A stretch of DNA of 64,000 nt from positions 155,081-219,080 of the forward strand of contig NZ_JAANNO010000002.1 in NCBI RefSeq assembly GCF_011250645.1, given 5' to 3'. Below the pieces are notes generated by a model. The model saw nothing but the letters and a program-made list of their open reading frames with translations, was not told the origin of the DNA and made no database searches. Origin of the DNA: Motilibacter aurantiacus (GTDB lineage: Bacteria > Actinomycetota > Actinomycetes > Motilibacterales > Motilibacteraceae). Each line of letters starts with the position of its first letter. Position 1 is the stretch's first letter. Position numbers and translations under genes: made by a program. This document shows positions 1 through 6,080 of the stretch, in pieces.

Positions 1-124
1 CGTACAAGTTGACGGGCGGAGGGAAGTCCAGCCCCTTCCTTCATATCTCTGAGTGTGTTAGGGTAGGTAGTAACACGTGGACGCCGGAGCCGCTTATTTG
101 AGTTCCGCCCATGAGAGACATCTG

Positions 125-133
125 TGCTATACT
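125..133 (+). promoter_or_regulatory. extended -10 promoter of a short transcript
   Basis: TGCTATACT (TG at 125-126, -10 hexamer TATACT at 128-133) is a near-perfect extended -10 box. No good -35 is seen at 17 bp, which an extended -10 can tolerate. Transcription should begin near 140 and would meet the terminator at 195-245, giving an RNA of about 105 nt. Confidence 0.55.
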
Positions 134-139
134 AGTAGT

Positions 140-245
140 TAGTTCGGAAGTGAGGACCAGTCACCAAGGAGAACCCGAGACTTACAAGTTTGCGATCCCC
201 CGGAATTGGTTACTGGTCCTGACCTCTTCCCGGGGGATTTTTTTT
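140..245 (+). ncRNA. candidate small RNA or attenuated leader
   Basis: The span is bounded by the extended -10 box on the left and an intrinsic terminator on the right. A 12-nt element at 154-165 (GGACCAGTCACC) is complementary, with one mismatch, to 208-219 (GGTTACTGGTCC), which lies in the loop of the terminator hairpin. The two pairings interleave, so they form either a pseudoknot or mutually exclusive folds, the layout of a terminator/antiterminator switch. There is a purine-rich AAGGAG at 166-171 but no start codon at a normal distance, so no leader peptide is evident. It may be a stand-alone sRNA or the regulated leader of the structured region beyond 245. Exact ends are inferred. Confidence 0.45.
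195..245 (+). terminator. intrinsic terminator with T tract
   Basis: A 9-bp perfect stem, ATCCCCCGG (195-203) with CCGGGGGAT (230-238), is followed by eight consecutive T (238-245). This is a classical Rho-independent terminator on the plus strand and the only one in the window with a true U tract. Its 26-nt loop carries the complement of 154-165. Confidence 0.75.
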
Positions 246-503
246 GGGTGATTGAACGTGGTTGGCCGGGAGGCGTACCCACTATTAGACGCTAGTCCAT
301 AAGGGCAAGGACTGTAAGAAAGAGCACCTGGGTAGGCTTAACCCACGTACAACAGCCTCCACGTCAGCACTCGGCTATACCACTAGGGCCACTGTAGCGA
401 GAATATGGGAGTGACACCCGCTGACGTGTCGGAAAGAAGCGCATGTTACATACAACCTCTGTAACACGAAAGCCTAACAGCCTGGAAAGCGATCTACTGT
501 TGT

Positions 504-603
504 TCCCCCCGCCCTCTCGGAAGTAATGCCCCGAGGCTCACGCTATTGAGCAGGTCCCTCAGAACATAGCCCAGTCTGTTGACTGGTTCTGAGGGAGGGG
601 GGA
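504..603 (+). ncRNA. four-way junction RNA structure
   Basis: A closing stem TCCCCCC (504-510) with GGGGGGA (597-603) encloses three adjacent hairpins: 516-520/531-535, 536-540/547-551, and 555-564/587-596, the last extended by 571-576/581-586 with a TGTT tetraloop and a 6-nt bulge at 565-570. All stems are perfect Watson-Crick and together form a compact cloverleaf-like junction of about 100 nt. The left strand 504-516 can also pair with 591-603 with one mismatch, competing with the third hairpin. I see no tRNA or tmRNA consensus. Shown by the sequence: the complementarity. Inferred: that it is transcribed. Confidence 0.5.
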
Positions 604-991
604 TTGAGGTGTATCTCAAACTAGAGAAGAGAGGGCAAGTAGAGTAGGTTCGCTTCGCTCACAACGACTCCCTACGGTCGTCGTCTGGTGAGGATGTCGC
701 TGAGCAAAGGAAGAGCATACTCTTCATTGGAGAGTCTGTCGCGCCACCCACAGAAGTTAGGCTACTTCTCACCCCTTGCCCAGAGTAAAGGAAATCCCTC
801 GATGAGACTCTATGACCCCGCACGGGTTGGATTTCTATTCGATTAGGTGGCTGTCCCCTTTGGTTAGTTACTTTCCGCCGGCGAGAATGTTAAAGTTGGT
901 CGTGCATGCTTGATAGCTGCCTCATGCCTGCTCCGTCGGTAATTAGCGCGCCCATTTGAGGATCCTCCTTGGGCTACAGAACGTATCCATG

Positions 992-1082
992 CAACCAAGT
1001 GGGAGGTCTGTTGTCGGGACTCGACCTGATACGGAGTCGAACCCGACCAGACGTGCACACGGTCCGGCTCCTACCTTGGTTG
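992..1082 (+). ncRNA. long composite hairpin abutting the recombinase promoter
   Basis: CAACCAAG (992-999) pairs perfectly with CTTGGTTG (1075-1082). Nested inside are GTCTG (1006-1010) with CAGAC (1048-1052), GTCGGG (1013-1018) with CCCGAC (1042-1047), and ACTC (1019-1022) with GAGT (1034-1037). The right foot of the outer stem (1076-1081, TTGGTT) coincides with a possible -35 element of the recombinase gene. The structure may be the 3' domain of the structured RNA, an operator, or both. Confidence 0.4.
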
Positions 1083-1097
1083 TAGCAAACGGTCCTT

Positions 1098-1106
1098 TGC
1101 TATAAA
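1098..1106 (+). promoter_or_regulatory. -10 promoter of the recombinase gene; leaderless start
   Basis: TGCTATAAA, with the -10 hexamer TATAAA at 1101-1106 preceded by TG at 1098-1099, lies only 8 bp before the ATG at 1115. Transcription should therefore begin at or within a base or two of the start codon. No Shine-Dalgarno sequence is visible, so the mRNA is probably leaderless, a common arrangement in actinobacteria. Possible -35 elements are TTGGTT (1076-1081, 19-bp spacer) or TTGTAG (1080-1085, 15-bp spacer); neither spacing is ideal. Confidence 0.5.
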
Positions 1107-1114
1107 CTGAGAAC

Positions 1115-1831
1115 ATGCGTAAGCGGTCCGAGAGAGTCCTTGGTTACCTGCGAGTCTCCACTGAGGAACAGGCTGCTTCGGGCCTTGGTCTAGCTGACCA
1201 GCGCGCGGTCATCGAGACAGAGGCTCAGCGACGCGGTTGGCACGACCTTCATCTCCTCATGGACGACGGCTACAGCGCGAAGAACCTGCAACGTCCCGCC
1301 ATCGGAGAGGCACTGGCAGCCCTTGCCAGCGGTGACGCCGGAATCTTGGTGGTCAGCAAGCTGGACCGTCTCTCCCGCTCTCTCCTGGACTTCGCCACGC
1401 TGATGGACCGTGCTCGGCGTGAGGGTTGGCAACTCGTAGTCCTAGACCTGGCGCTAGACACCACGACACCCAGCGGGCAACTCATGGCCAACGTCATGGC
1501 CTGCTTTGCCCAGTACGAACGGCAGTTGATCGGGCATCGAACTAGCGCTGCCCTGCAGCAGAAGAAGGCCCAAGGGGCACGCCTGGGGCGCCCTAGGAGC
1601 CTCCCCGCTTCCGTCGTGAGAAGAATTGTGGAGGAGCGTGCCGGCGGGGCGACGCTTACCGCTATCGCCGCTGGTCTAGACGCAGACCATGTCCCCACAG
1701 CCCAGGGCGGCGTTCGCTGGTACCCGGCAACCGTAGCTGCCGTGCTGCGCTCGCACAGCCTCGACGTCTATACGGCAGCGGCAGCGCCGGTTGGGGATGG
1801 CCAGGTAGATCAGACAACGGCGAGGTTGTGA
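1115..1831 (+). CDS. small serine recombinase (resolvase/invertase family)
   Basis: A 238-aa site-specific recombinase. The N-terminal catalytic domain begins with YLRVST (residues 11-16; nucleophile Ser15), and DRLSR (84-88) supplies the paired active-site arginines of the family. A long helix follows from about 121 (QLMANVMACFAQYERQLI), then GRPRSLP and a C-terminal helix-turn-helix from about 165 to 213. Length and layout fit small resolvase/invertase enzymes rather than the large serine integrases (over 450 aa) that usually drive phage integration. It lies 1.3 kb from the junction in miaB, so it may catalyse integration or only serve as resolvase of a larger element. Expression looks leaderless. 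Its stop overlaps the next start (GTGA, 1828-1831), pointing to coupled translation. Family assignment is firm; role in integration is inferred. Confidence 0.9.
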   Translation: MRKRSERVLGYLRVSTEEQAASGLGLADQRAVIETEAQRRGWHDLHLLMDDGYSAKNLQRPAIGEALAALASGDAGILVVSKLDRLSRSLLDFATLMDRARREGWQLVVLDLALDTTTPSGQLMANVMACFAQYERQLIGHRTSAALQQKKAQGARLGRPRSLPASVVRRIVEERAGGATLTAIAAGLDADHVPTAQGGVRWYPATVAAVLRSHSLDVYTAAAAPVGDGQVDQTTARL

Positions 1832-3066
1832 GCTTGGTGGTGCCGCCGACGATGCAAGAGTGCCCTGTCAAGCACGCACACATGCGACTCTTGGATTGTC
1901 ATGTGCAATGGCACGCGCTCGAGAACGCGTACATGACGCCCGATGACTTTCGACTGCAGTTGAACAATCTCATACAGAATCTCCGAAACGTCAGTTGGCT
2001 CGTCCAAAAACAGAAAAGCAGCTTCCCGGACTTCGGCTGGTACAACGCCTGGGTTGAGGCTATTGCAGACGACGCACTCATGAGGTGGGTCAAGAAGTCG
2101 AGAAATCGGATCGTGAAAGAGGCAGACTTAGAACTGCTTAGCCAGGCTAAAGCGTCGCTGATCCTAGATTGGCTGAACGAGGTGGTCGTCACTCTCGACG
2201 TGCCTCCCCGGAGGACGACCCAGGAGATACTAGCGCTGCTGCGAACGCGTTGGAATGGGATGCCCGGCGTGCTGACCGTCGAACGCCAATGGATCGACAA
2301 GGCGTTGCCAGGCATAGAACTCTTGCGAGCTACTGCGCATGCGTATGGTCAGTGCGCTCACCTGCTGGCAGCAGCGCACGTGAATAGTGGCGCCACTTCA
2401 TGCAATGTGGCGGGTCGGACCCGTGAGTGCGTGACGGGGGGTGTACCTGACGGGGGATCGCCTGACTGCATGCTCAACGTCCCCGGGAGCCGGCGTCTAC
2501 ACGTCGCGCTGGCGACGGGAACAGAACTGGAAGAGTCGCACGTGCGAATAAGTGCTGAGTCGAAACCGACGGAAGATCCCTACGGAGCGCTAGACATTAG
2601 AGGCGACGCCATCAGAAGTCTTCCGGCGGTCTTCGAGTATGGCCAGAAGGTTCTCCGCAAGGACGGCTACCATCACACTTACGGCTGGATCTTCCGCGGG
2701 GACAGCGTCGTGTCGGTGGTTGCGCTAATGTTTGGGGACCAGAACGGCAAGTACCTCTCGTTTAGGGACCTTGCCGACGAGGTGAGGCTTCGAAGGGGCG
2801 ACAGTGTGCTGGTAGTTGGCGAGACGTGGATGGCTCTACTTGACAATGCGCACACTGCTGGAATCCCTGCGCGGGAGCGTCCAGACAGGATTGAGGCCTT
2901 GGGGGCCACTGCTGTCAGCAGAGACGGCCGGGTTCTCTCCTGGACTCAACCGTTTTTCCGGGACGAGTCGGGAGAGATTATCTTCGAAGACCACACTGTC
3001 AAAAGCGACAGTATGCAGACAAACAGCCTGATGCCAGTGATCCGTATGTGGGAGCAGGGCTTGTAA
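1828..3066 (+). CDS. uncharacterised element-borne protein coupled to the recombinase
   Basis: A 412-codon frame I do not recognise by name. The GTG at 1828 overlaps the recombinase stop; in-frame ATGs at 1852, 1882 and 1933 are alternative starts. The N-terminal part (about residues 36-130) is helical and rich in Trp and basic residues, with WYNAWVEA near residue 71 and WVKKSRNRIVKEADLE near 87; a ligand- or nucleic-acid-binding helical domain is possible but unproven. The middle (about 195-240) is Gly/Ser/Thr rich and looks like a linker. The C-terminal part (about 265-400) is mixed alpha/beta with HHTYGWIFRGD and GDSVLVVGETW. No signal peptide or membrane segment is seen. Codon use is less GC-biased than in the chromosomal genes. 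As the last gene before the attachment junction it may be a recombination accessory protein or cargo. Confidence 0.7.
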   Translation: MSLVVPPTMQECPVKHAHMRLLDCHVQWHALENAYMTPDDFRLQLNNLIQNLRNVSWLVQKQKSSFPDFGWYNAWVEAIADDALMRWVKKSRNRIVKEADLELLSQAKASLILDWLNEVVVTLDVPPRRTTQEILALLRTRWNGMPGVLTVERQWIDKALPGIELLRATAHAYGQCAHLLAAAHVNSGATSCNVAGRTRECVTGGVPDGGSPDCMLNVPGSRRLHVALATGTELEESHVRISAESKPTEDPYGALDIRGDAIRSLPAVFEYGQKVLRKDGYHHTYGWIFRGDSVVSVVALMFGDQNGKYLSFRDLADEVRLRRGDSVLVVGETWMALLDNAHTAGIPARERPDRIEALGATAVSRDGRVLSWTQPFFRDESGEIIFEDHTVKSDSMQTNSLMPVIRMWEQGL

Positions 3067-3072
3067 CTTCCT

Positions 3073-3096
3073 GTCACTGCCGCTACGCACAGTGAC
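3073..3096. repeat. inverted repeat after the last element gene
   Basis: GTCACTG (3073-3079) and CAGTGAC (3090-3096) are perfect 7-bp arms around a 10-nt loop, 7 bp after the upstream stop codon and about 45 bp before the element/miaB junction. It could be a weak terminator (no T tract) or a recombinase-binding arm of the attachment site. Confidence 0.4.
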
Positions 3097-3107
3097 TCGA
3101 CGCTTCG

Positions 3108-3206
3108 CTACCGGCCTCGTAGGATGAACCTCCACGCTAGATGGCGCTCGGAGTCGTGGACGTTCATCTGGCACCCGTAGGTGCGCACCTCGTACGTCCG
3201 GGCCAC
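3108..3206 (-). pseudogene. miaB: miaB 5' fragment, interrupted by the mobile element
   Basis: From a GTG at 3206 (GGGGGA five bases upstream) the minus strand encodes [20 protein letters not shown], the signature N-terminus of tRNA-2-methylthio-N6-dimethylallyladenosine synthase, a radical-SAM methylthiotransferase with two iron-sulfur clusters. The Cys in TYGCQMN is the first ligand of the N-terminal cluster. Homology ends after 21 codons (3144); 11 foreign codons follow before a stop at 3108. A full MiaB has roughly 450-500 residues, so this peptide cannot function. Its orientation and place next to the recA-recX strand match the usual actinobacterial neighbourhood. RimO (29671-31224) is a paralogue modifying ribosomal protein S12 and is not expected to replace it. 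Confidence 0.85.
3141..3150. mobile_element. right-hand junction of integrated element with miaB
   Basis: Read on the minus strand, MiaB sequence is intact through the codons for VHDSER (Arg codon 3146-3144) and then stops matching the family, where LAGLL-type sequence would be expected. Lower-GC DNA with the recombinase gene begins at that point. The crossover therefore lies at or just beside 3141-3150. The core dinucleotide and the duplicated target cannot be fixed without the left junction, which is outside the window. Confidence 0.7.
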
Positions 3207-3427
3207 GATCCCCCAGGGTACGGCGCGGCGCGGCTCCGGCCGGCCCCGTCGCCAGGTTGATCGTGGGCTCGTGGCCGGTCGCTGCGGCGAGCCGGTCACC
3301 ACGGGTGGGCACAGGCACGCCCCGCTGCGCAAGCGACACGCCGAGGGAAACCTCCAGTAATCCTCAAGAACATTGACCTCGGGCGACTTTCAGGCGTTGT
3401 GTCCCCTTCGTCCCGTCATAAGAACCA
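3207..3427. other. divergent intergenic region between miaB and M14 peptidase
   Basis: This is high-GC chromosomal DNA without a convincing gene. It must hold the original miaB promoter (leftward) and that of the M14 peptidase (rightward). TTGACC at 3373-3378 is a good -35 for the rightward gene, but the -10 at 17 bp is poor (near 3396-3401). I see no terminator or repeat. Confidence 0.4.
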
Positions 3428-5995
3428 ATGGAGGCTCTTGTGCGACGAAGGATCACCGTTCCCCTGACGCTCACGCTGGCCGCGGGCGTCCTCACCCCGG
3501 TCGGCGCGACCGCTGAGGAGCCCCTACCGACACCGGAGTCGGTCATCGGCTGGGCTCCCTGCGCCGACTACCGGATCACGACGTACGAGCGGACGATGGA
3601 GTACTTCCGCGCCCTCGACGCCGCGAGCGACCGCGTCCAGCTCGTCGACGTGGGGACCACCACCGAGGGCCGCCGTCAGCAGATGGCGATCATCTCCTCG
3701 GAGGAGAACCTCGCGAACATCGACGAGCACAAGGCGACCGCGGAGCGGCTCGCCCGGGCCGAGGACGTCGACGAGGCCGAGGCCAGGACGCTCTCCTCCG
3801 ACGGCAAGGCCGTCGCCTGGGTCGACTTCGGCATCCACACGACCGAGATCGCCCCGCACCAGCTGGCGCCGCGGTTCGCGTACAACCTGGCCAACTCCGA
3901 GGCTGCCGACGTCCGCCGCATCCGCGACAACGTGATCACGATCGTCGTGCCGAGCATCAACCCGGACGGCCAGACCTACCTCGCCGACTGGTACGCCGCG
4001 AACCGCGGCCGGGCGTGGGAGATGCGGCTGCCCGAGCTGTACCAGCACTACGCCGGGCACGACAACAACCGCGACTGGTACATGTTCAACCTGGACGAGA
4101 CGCGCAACATCGGCAACCAGCTCTTCAACGAGTGGTACCCGCAGGTCATGCACAACGCCCACCAGACGGCCCCGAACCCCGCGCGCATCTTCATCCCGCC
4201 GTTCGAGGACCCGGTCAACCCGAACATCGACCCGCGCGTGACGCGCGGCGTCAACCTCATCGGCAGCGCGATGTCGCGCCGGCTCGACGACGAGGGCAAG
4301 GCCGGCGCGGTGTCCAACGTGCAGTTCGACATGTGGTGGAACGGCGGGCTGCGCTCGACGCCGTACTACCACAACATGATCGGCATCCTCACCGAGACCG
4401 CGCACGCCAACCCGAACCCGGTGGTGAACAACCCGGCCAACTTCCCGGCGACGTTCGCCAACGGGGAGTCGACGCGGATCCCGTCGATCTTCTACCCGAG
4501 CCCCTACCTGGGCGGCGAGTGGCACCTGGCCGACAGCTGCGCGTACATCGAGTCCGCGACGCTCGGGATGCTCGACGTCGTGGGCGAGAAGCCCGACGAG
4601 TTCCTCTACAACATCTGGGCCATGGGGTCGAAGGCCATCGCCGACGGCTCCGACGAGCTCTACGTCATCCCGGCCGACCAGGCCGACACCGGCACCGCCG
4701 CCCGACTGGTGAACGTGCTGCGCCACGGCGGCATCGAGGTCGAGGCCGCCACCCGGGCCTTCACGCTGAACAACACGACCTATCCGCGGGGCAGCTGGAT
4801 CGTCCGCGGCGCGCAGGCCTTCCGCGCGCACCTGACCGACATGCTCAACCCCCAGGAGTACCCGCTGCGGCGGACCGGCCCGGGCGGGCCGATCGACGCG
4901 CCGTACGACATCACCGGCTACACGCTGTCGTTCCAGATGGGCGTCGACGTCGACAAGATCGAGGGCGACATCAGCGGCGTGCGGATCCGCACCGAGCCGG
5001 TCGACGTGGCCGTCCCGCCCCCGGGCACCGTCGACGCCAACCCGGGCTTCGCCTGGGCGCTCGACCCGCGCGACAACGCGACCTTCACGGTGGTCAACCG
5101 GATGCTCGAGGCCGGCGAGACCGTACGCCGCGTCCCGACGCCGATCTCCACCTCGCTCGGCAGCTGGCCGGCCGGGGCCTTCCTCGTCGAGGAGGACCGC
5201 GGCACCCGCGGCCGGCTGCGCGCGGCGGTGCGCGAGCTCGGCGTGACCACGGCGAACGTCGCCACGGACCCCGGTGGCACCACCGTCGTCGAGAAGCCGC
5301 GCGTCGGGCTGTACCACGCGTGGGGCGGCAACATGGACGAGGGCTGGACGCGCTACCTGCTCGAGGACTTCGAGCTGGACTACACCCGGCTGCACGACGC
5401 CGCCGTCCGCGCCGGCAACCTGCGGGCGAGCTACGACGTCATCGTGCTGCCGGACGCGACGCTGTCGAGCATGCAGAACGGCCTCGCCGCCAACGCGATG
5501 CCGGCGCAGTACACCGGCGGCATGACGGCGGCCGGCGTGCAGAACCTGCGCACCTTCGTCGAGCAGGGCGGGACGCTGCTGACGTTCGACACGGCCTCGC
5601 AGCTGCCGATCCGGGCCTTCGGGCTCCCGGTCACCGACGTGACGACCGGCGTGGACGACGAGGAGCTCAACATCCCCGGCTCCGTCCTCGGGATCGACGT
5701 CGACAACACGCACCCGGTCGCGTACGGGATGCCGGCCGACGCGTCGGCCTTCTACGACGCGAGCCACGCGTTCACCTCGACCGACCCCTCGGTCCGCACG
5801 GTCGCGACGTACGCCCCGGCCGACGAGCTGCTGAGGAGCGGCTTCGCCATCGGCGGCGAGCTCGTCGCGGGCAAGGCCGCGGTCGTCGAGGCCTCGCTCG
5901 GCGAGGGCCAGGTCGTGATGCTCGGCTTCCGCGCCCAGCACCGCGCCCAGGCCCACGGCACGTTCAAGCTCATCTTCAACTCGCTCTACCGCTGA
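3428..5995 (+). CDS. secreted M14-family zinc carboxypeptidase, large form
   Basis: An 855-aa exported metallopeptidase. A signal peptide occupies about residues 1-29 (basic MEALVRRR, hydrophobic TVPLTLTLAAGVL, cleavage near ATA-EEP). The M14 catalytic domain spans roughly 50-400: zinc ligands His137 and Glu140 in HTTE, a third ligand in MHNAHQ (242 or 245), substrate-binding INPDG (177-181) and NNRDW, and the general-base Glu323 in LTETAHA. The C-terminal half (about 600-855) resembles a class I glutamine-amidotransferase-like fold, with repeated DVIVLPDA and GGTLLTFD type strands, as in other large secreted actinobacterial M14 enzymes. A GTG at 3440 is an alternative start that keeps the signal peptide. 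It converges with a second M14 gene across a strong terminator. Substrate unknown; extracellular peptide scavenging is likely. Confidence 0.88.
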   Translation: MEALVRRRITVPLTLTLAAGVLTPVGATAEEPLPTPESVIGWAPCADYRITTYERTMEYFRALDAASDRVQLVDVGTTTEGRRQQMAIISSEENLANIDEHKATAERLARAEDVDEAEARTLSSDGKAVAWVDFGIHTTEIAPHQLAPRFAYNLANSEAADVRRIRDNVITIVVPSINPDGQTYLADWYAANRGRAWEMRLPELYQHYAGHDNNRDWYMFNLDETRNIGNQLFNEWYPQVMHNAHQTAPNPARIFIPPFEDPVNPNIDPRVTRGVNLIGSAMSRRLDDEGKAGAVSNVQFDMWWNGGLRSTPYYHNMIGILTETAHANPNPVVNNPANFPATFANGESTRIPSIFYPSPYLGGEWHLADSCAYIESATLGMLDVVGEKPDEFLYNIWAMGSKAIADGSDELYVIPADQADTGTAARLVNVLRHGGIEVEAATRAFTLNNTTYPRGSWIVRGAQAFRAHLTDMLNPQEYPLRRTGPGGPIDAPYDITGYTLSFQMGVDVDKIEGDISGVRIRTEPVDVAVPPPGTVDANPGFAWALDPRDNATFTVVNRMLEAGETVRRVPTPISTSLGSWPAGAFLVEEDRGTRGRLRAAVRELGVTTANVATDPGGTTVVEKPRVGLYHAWGGNMDEGWTRYLLEDFELDYTRLHDAAVRAGNLRASYDVIVLPDATLSSMQNGLAANAMPAQYTGGMTAAGVQNLRTFVEQGGTLLTFDTASQLPIRAFGLPVTDVTTGVDDEELNIPGSVLGIDVDNTHPVAYGMPADASAFYDASHAFTSTDPSVRTVATYAPADELLRSGFAIGGELVAGKAAVVEASLGEGQVVMLGFRAQHRAQAHGTFKLIFNSLYR

Positions 5996-6020
5996 GCGGG
6001 CTGGACCGGCAGTGACACGG

Positions 6021-6061
6021 CTCGGGGCCGGGAGCGCCACGGCGGCGCTCCCGGCCCCGAG
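6021..6061. terminator. bidirectional terminator between convergent M14 genes
   Basis: An 18-bp perfect stem, 6021-6038 with 6044-6061, and a 5-nt loop (ACGGC) sits between the stops at 5995 and 6081. There is no T tract, which is usual for actinobacterial terminators, and it should act on both strands. Confidence 0.75.
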
Positions 6062-6080
6062 GCCGGTCAGGGGTGGGACG

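Larger units (their letters stand above)
1..1090 (+). ncRNA. candidate large structured RNA region (no gene)
   Basis: No credible protein gene lies here and the G+C is visibly lower than in the chromosome to the right. The stretch is crowded with perfect inverted repeats, many nested or back to back: 55-60/71-76, 294-298/309-313, 329-333/341-345, 360-368/420-428, 444-450/460-466, the four-way unit 504-603, 604-608/615-619, 658-662/688-692 enclosing 664-668/677-681, 719-723/731-735, 752-757/764-769, 791-797/829-835 enclosing 815-818/824-827, 904-908/923-927, 950-954/970-974 and 992-999/1075-1082. Loops are short (4-10 nt in the simple hairpins), as expected for folded RNA rather than random DNA. 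The strand is an inference: the only clear promoter and terminator (125-245) and the next gene all read rightward. It sits at the end of a mobile element beside a serine recombinase. It could instead be several separate small RNAs or a DNA-level recombination/replication region. Confidence 0.45.

Noticed and set aside
15-40. Resemblance of GGAGGGAAGTCCAGCCCC to the start of RNase P RNA
   Set aside because: The other RNase P conserved blocks are not found downstream; only a short purine-rich similarity.
920-1052. tRNA- or tmRNA-like elements (D-arm-like GCTCCGTCGGTAATTAGC, T-loop-like GTTCGACTC on the minus strand)
   Set aside because: The required stems and loop sizes do not assemble into a cloverleaf in either direction; the putative anticodon loop is 15 nt long.
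864-1058. Minus-strand 64-codon frame in the structured region
   Set aside because: No ribosome-binding site, no recognisable similarity, and it lies across several strong stems (904-927, 950-974, 992-1082). More likely a chance frame.
3524-6040. 838-codon minus-strand frame opposite the large M14 gene
   Set aside because: A shadow frame caused by GC-rich third positions; composition is Arg/Val/Asp/His rich and matches no family.
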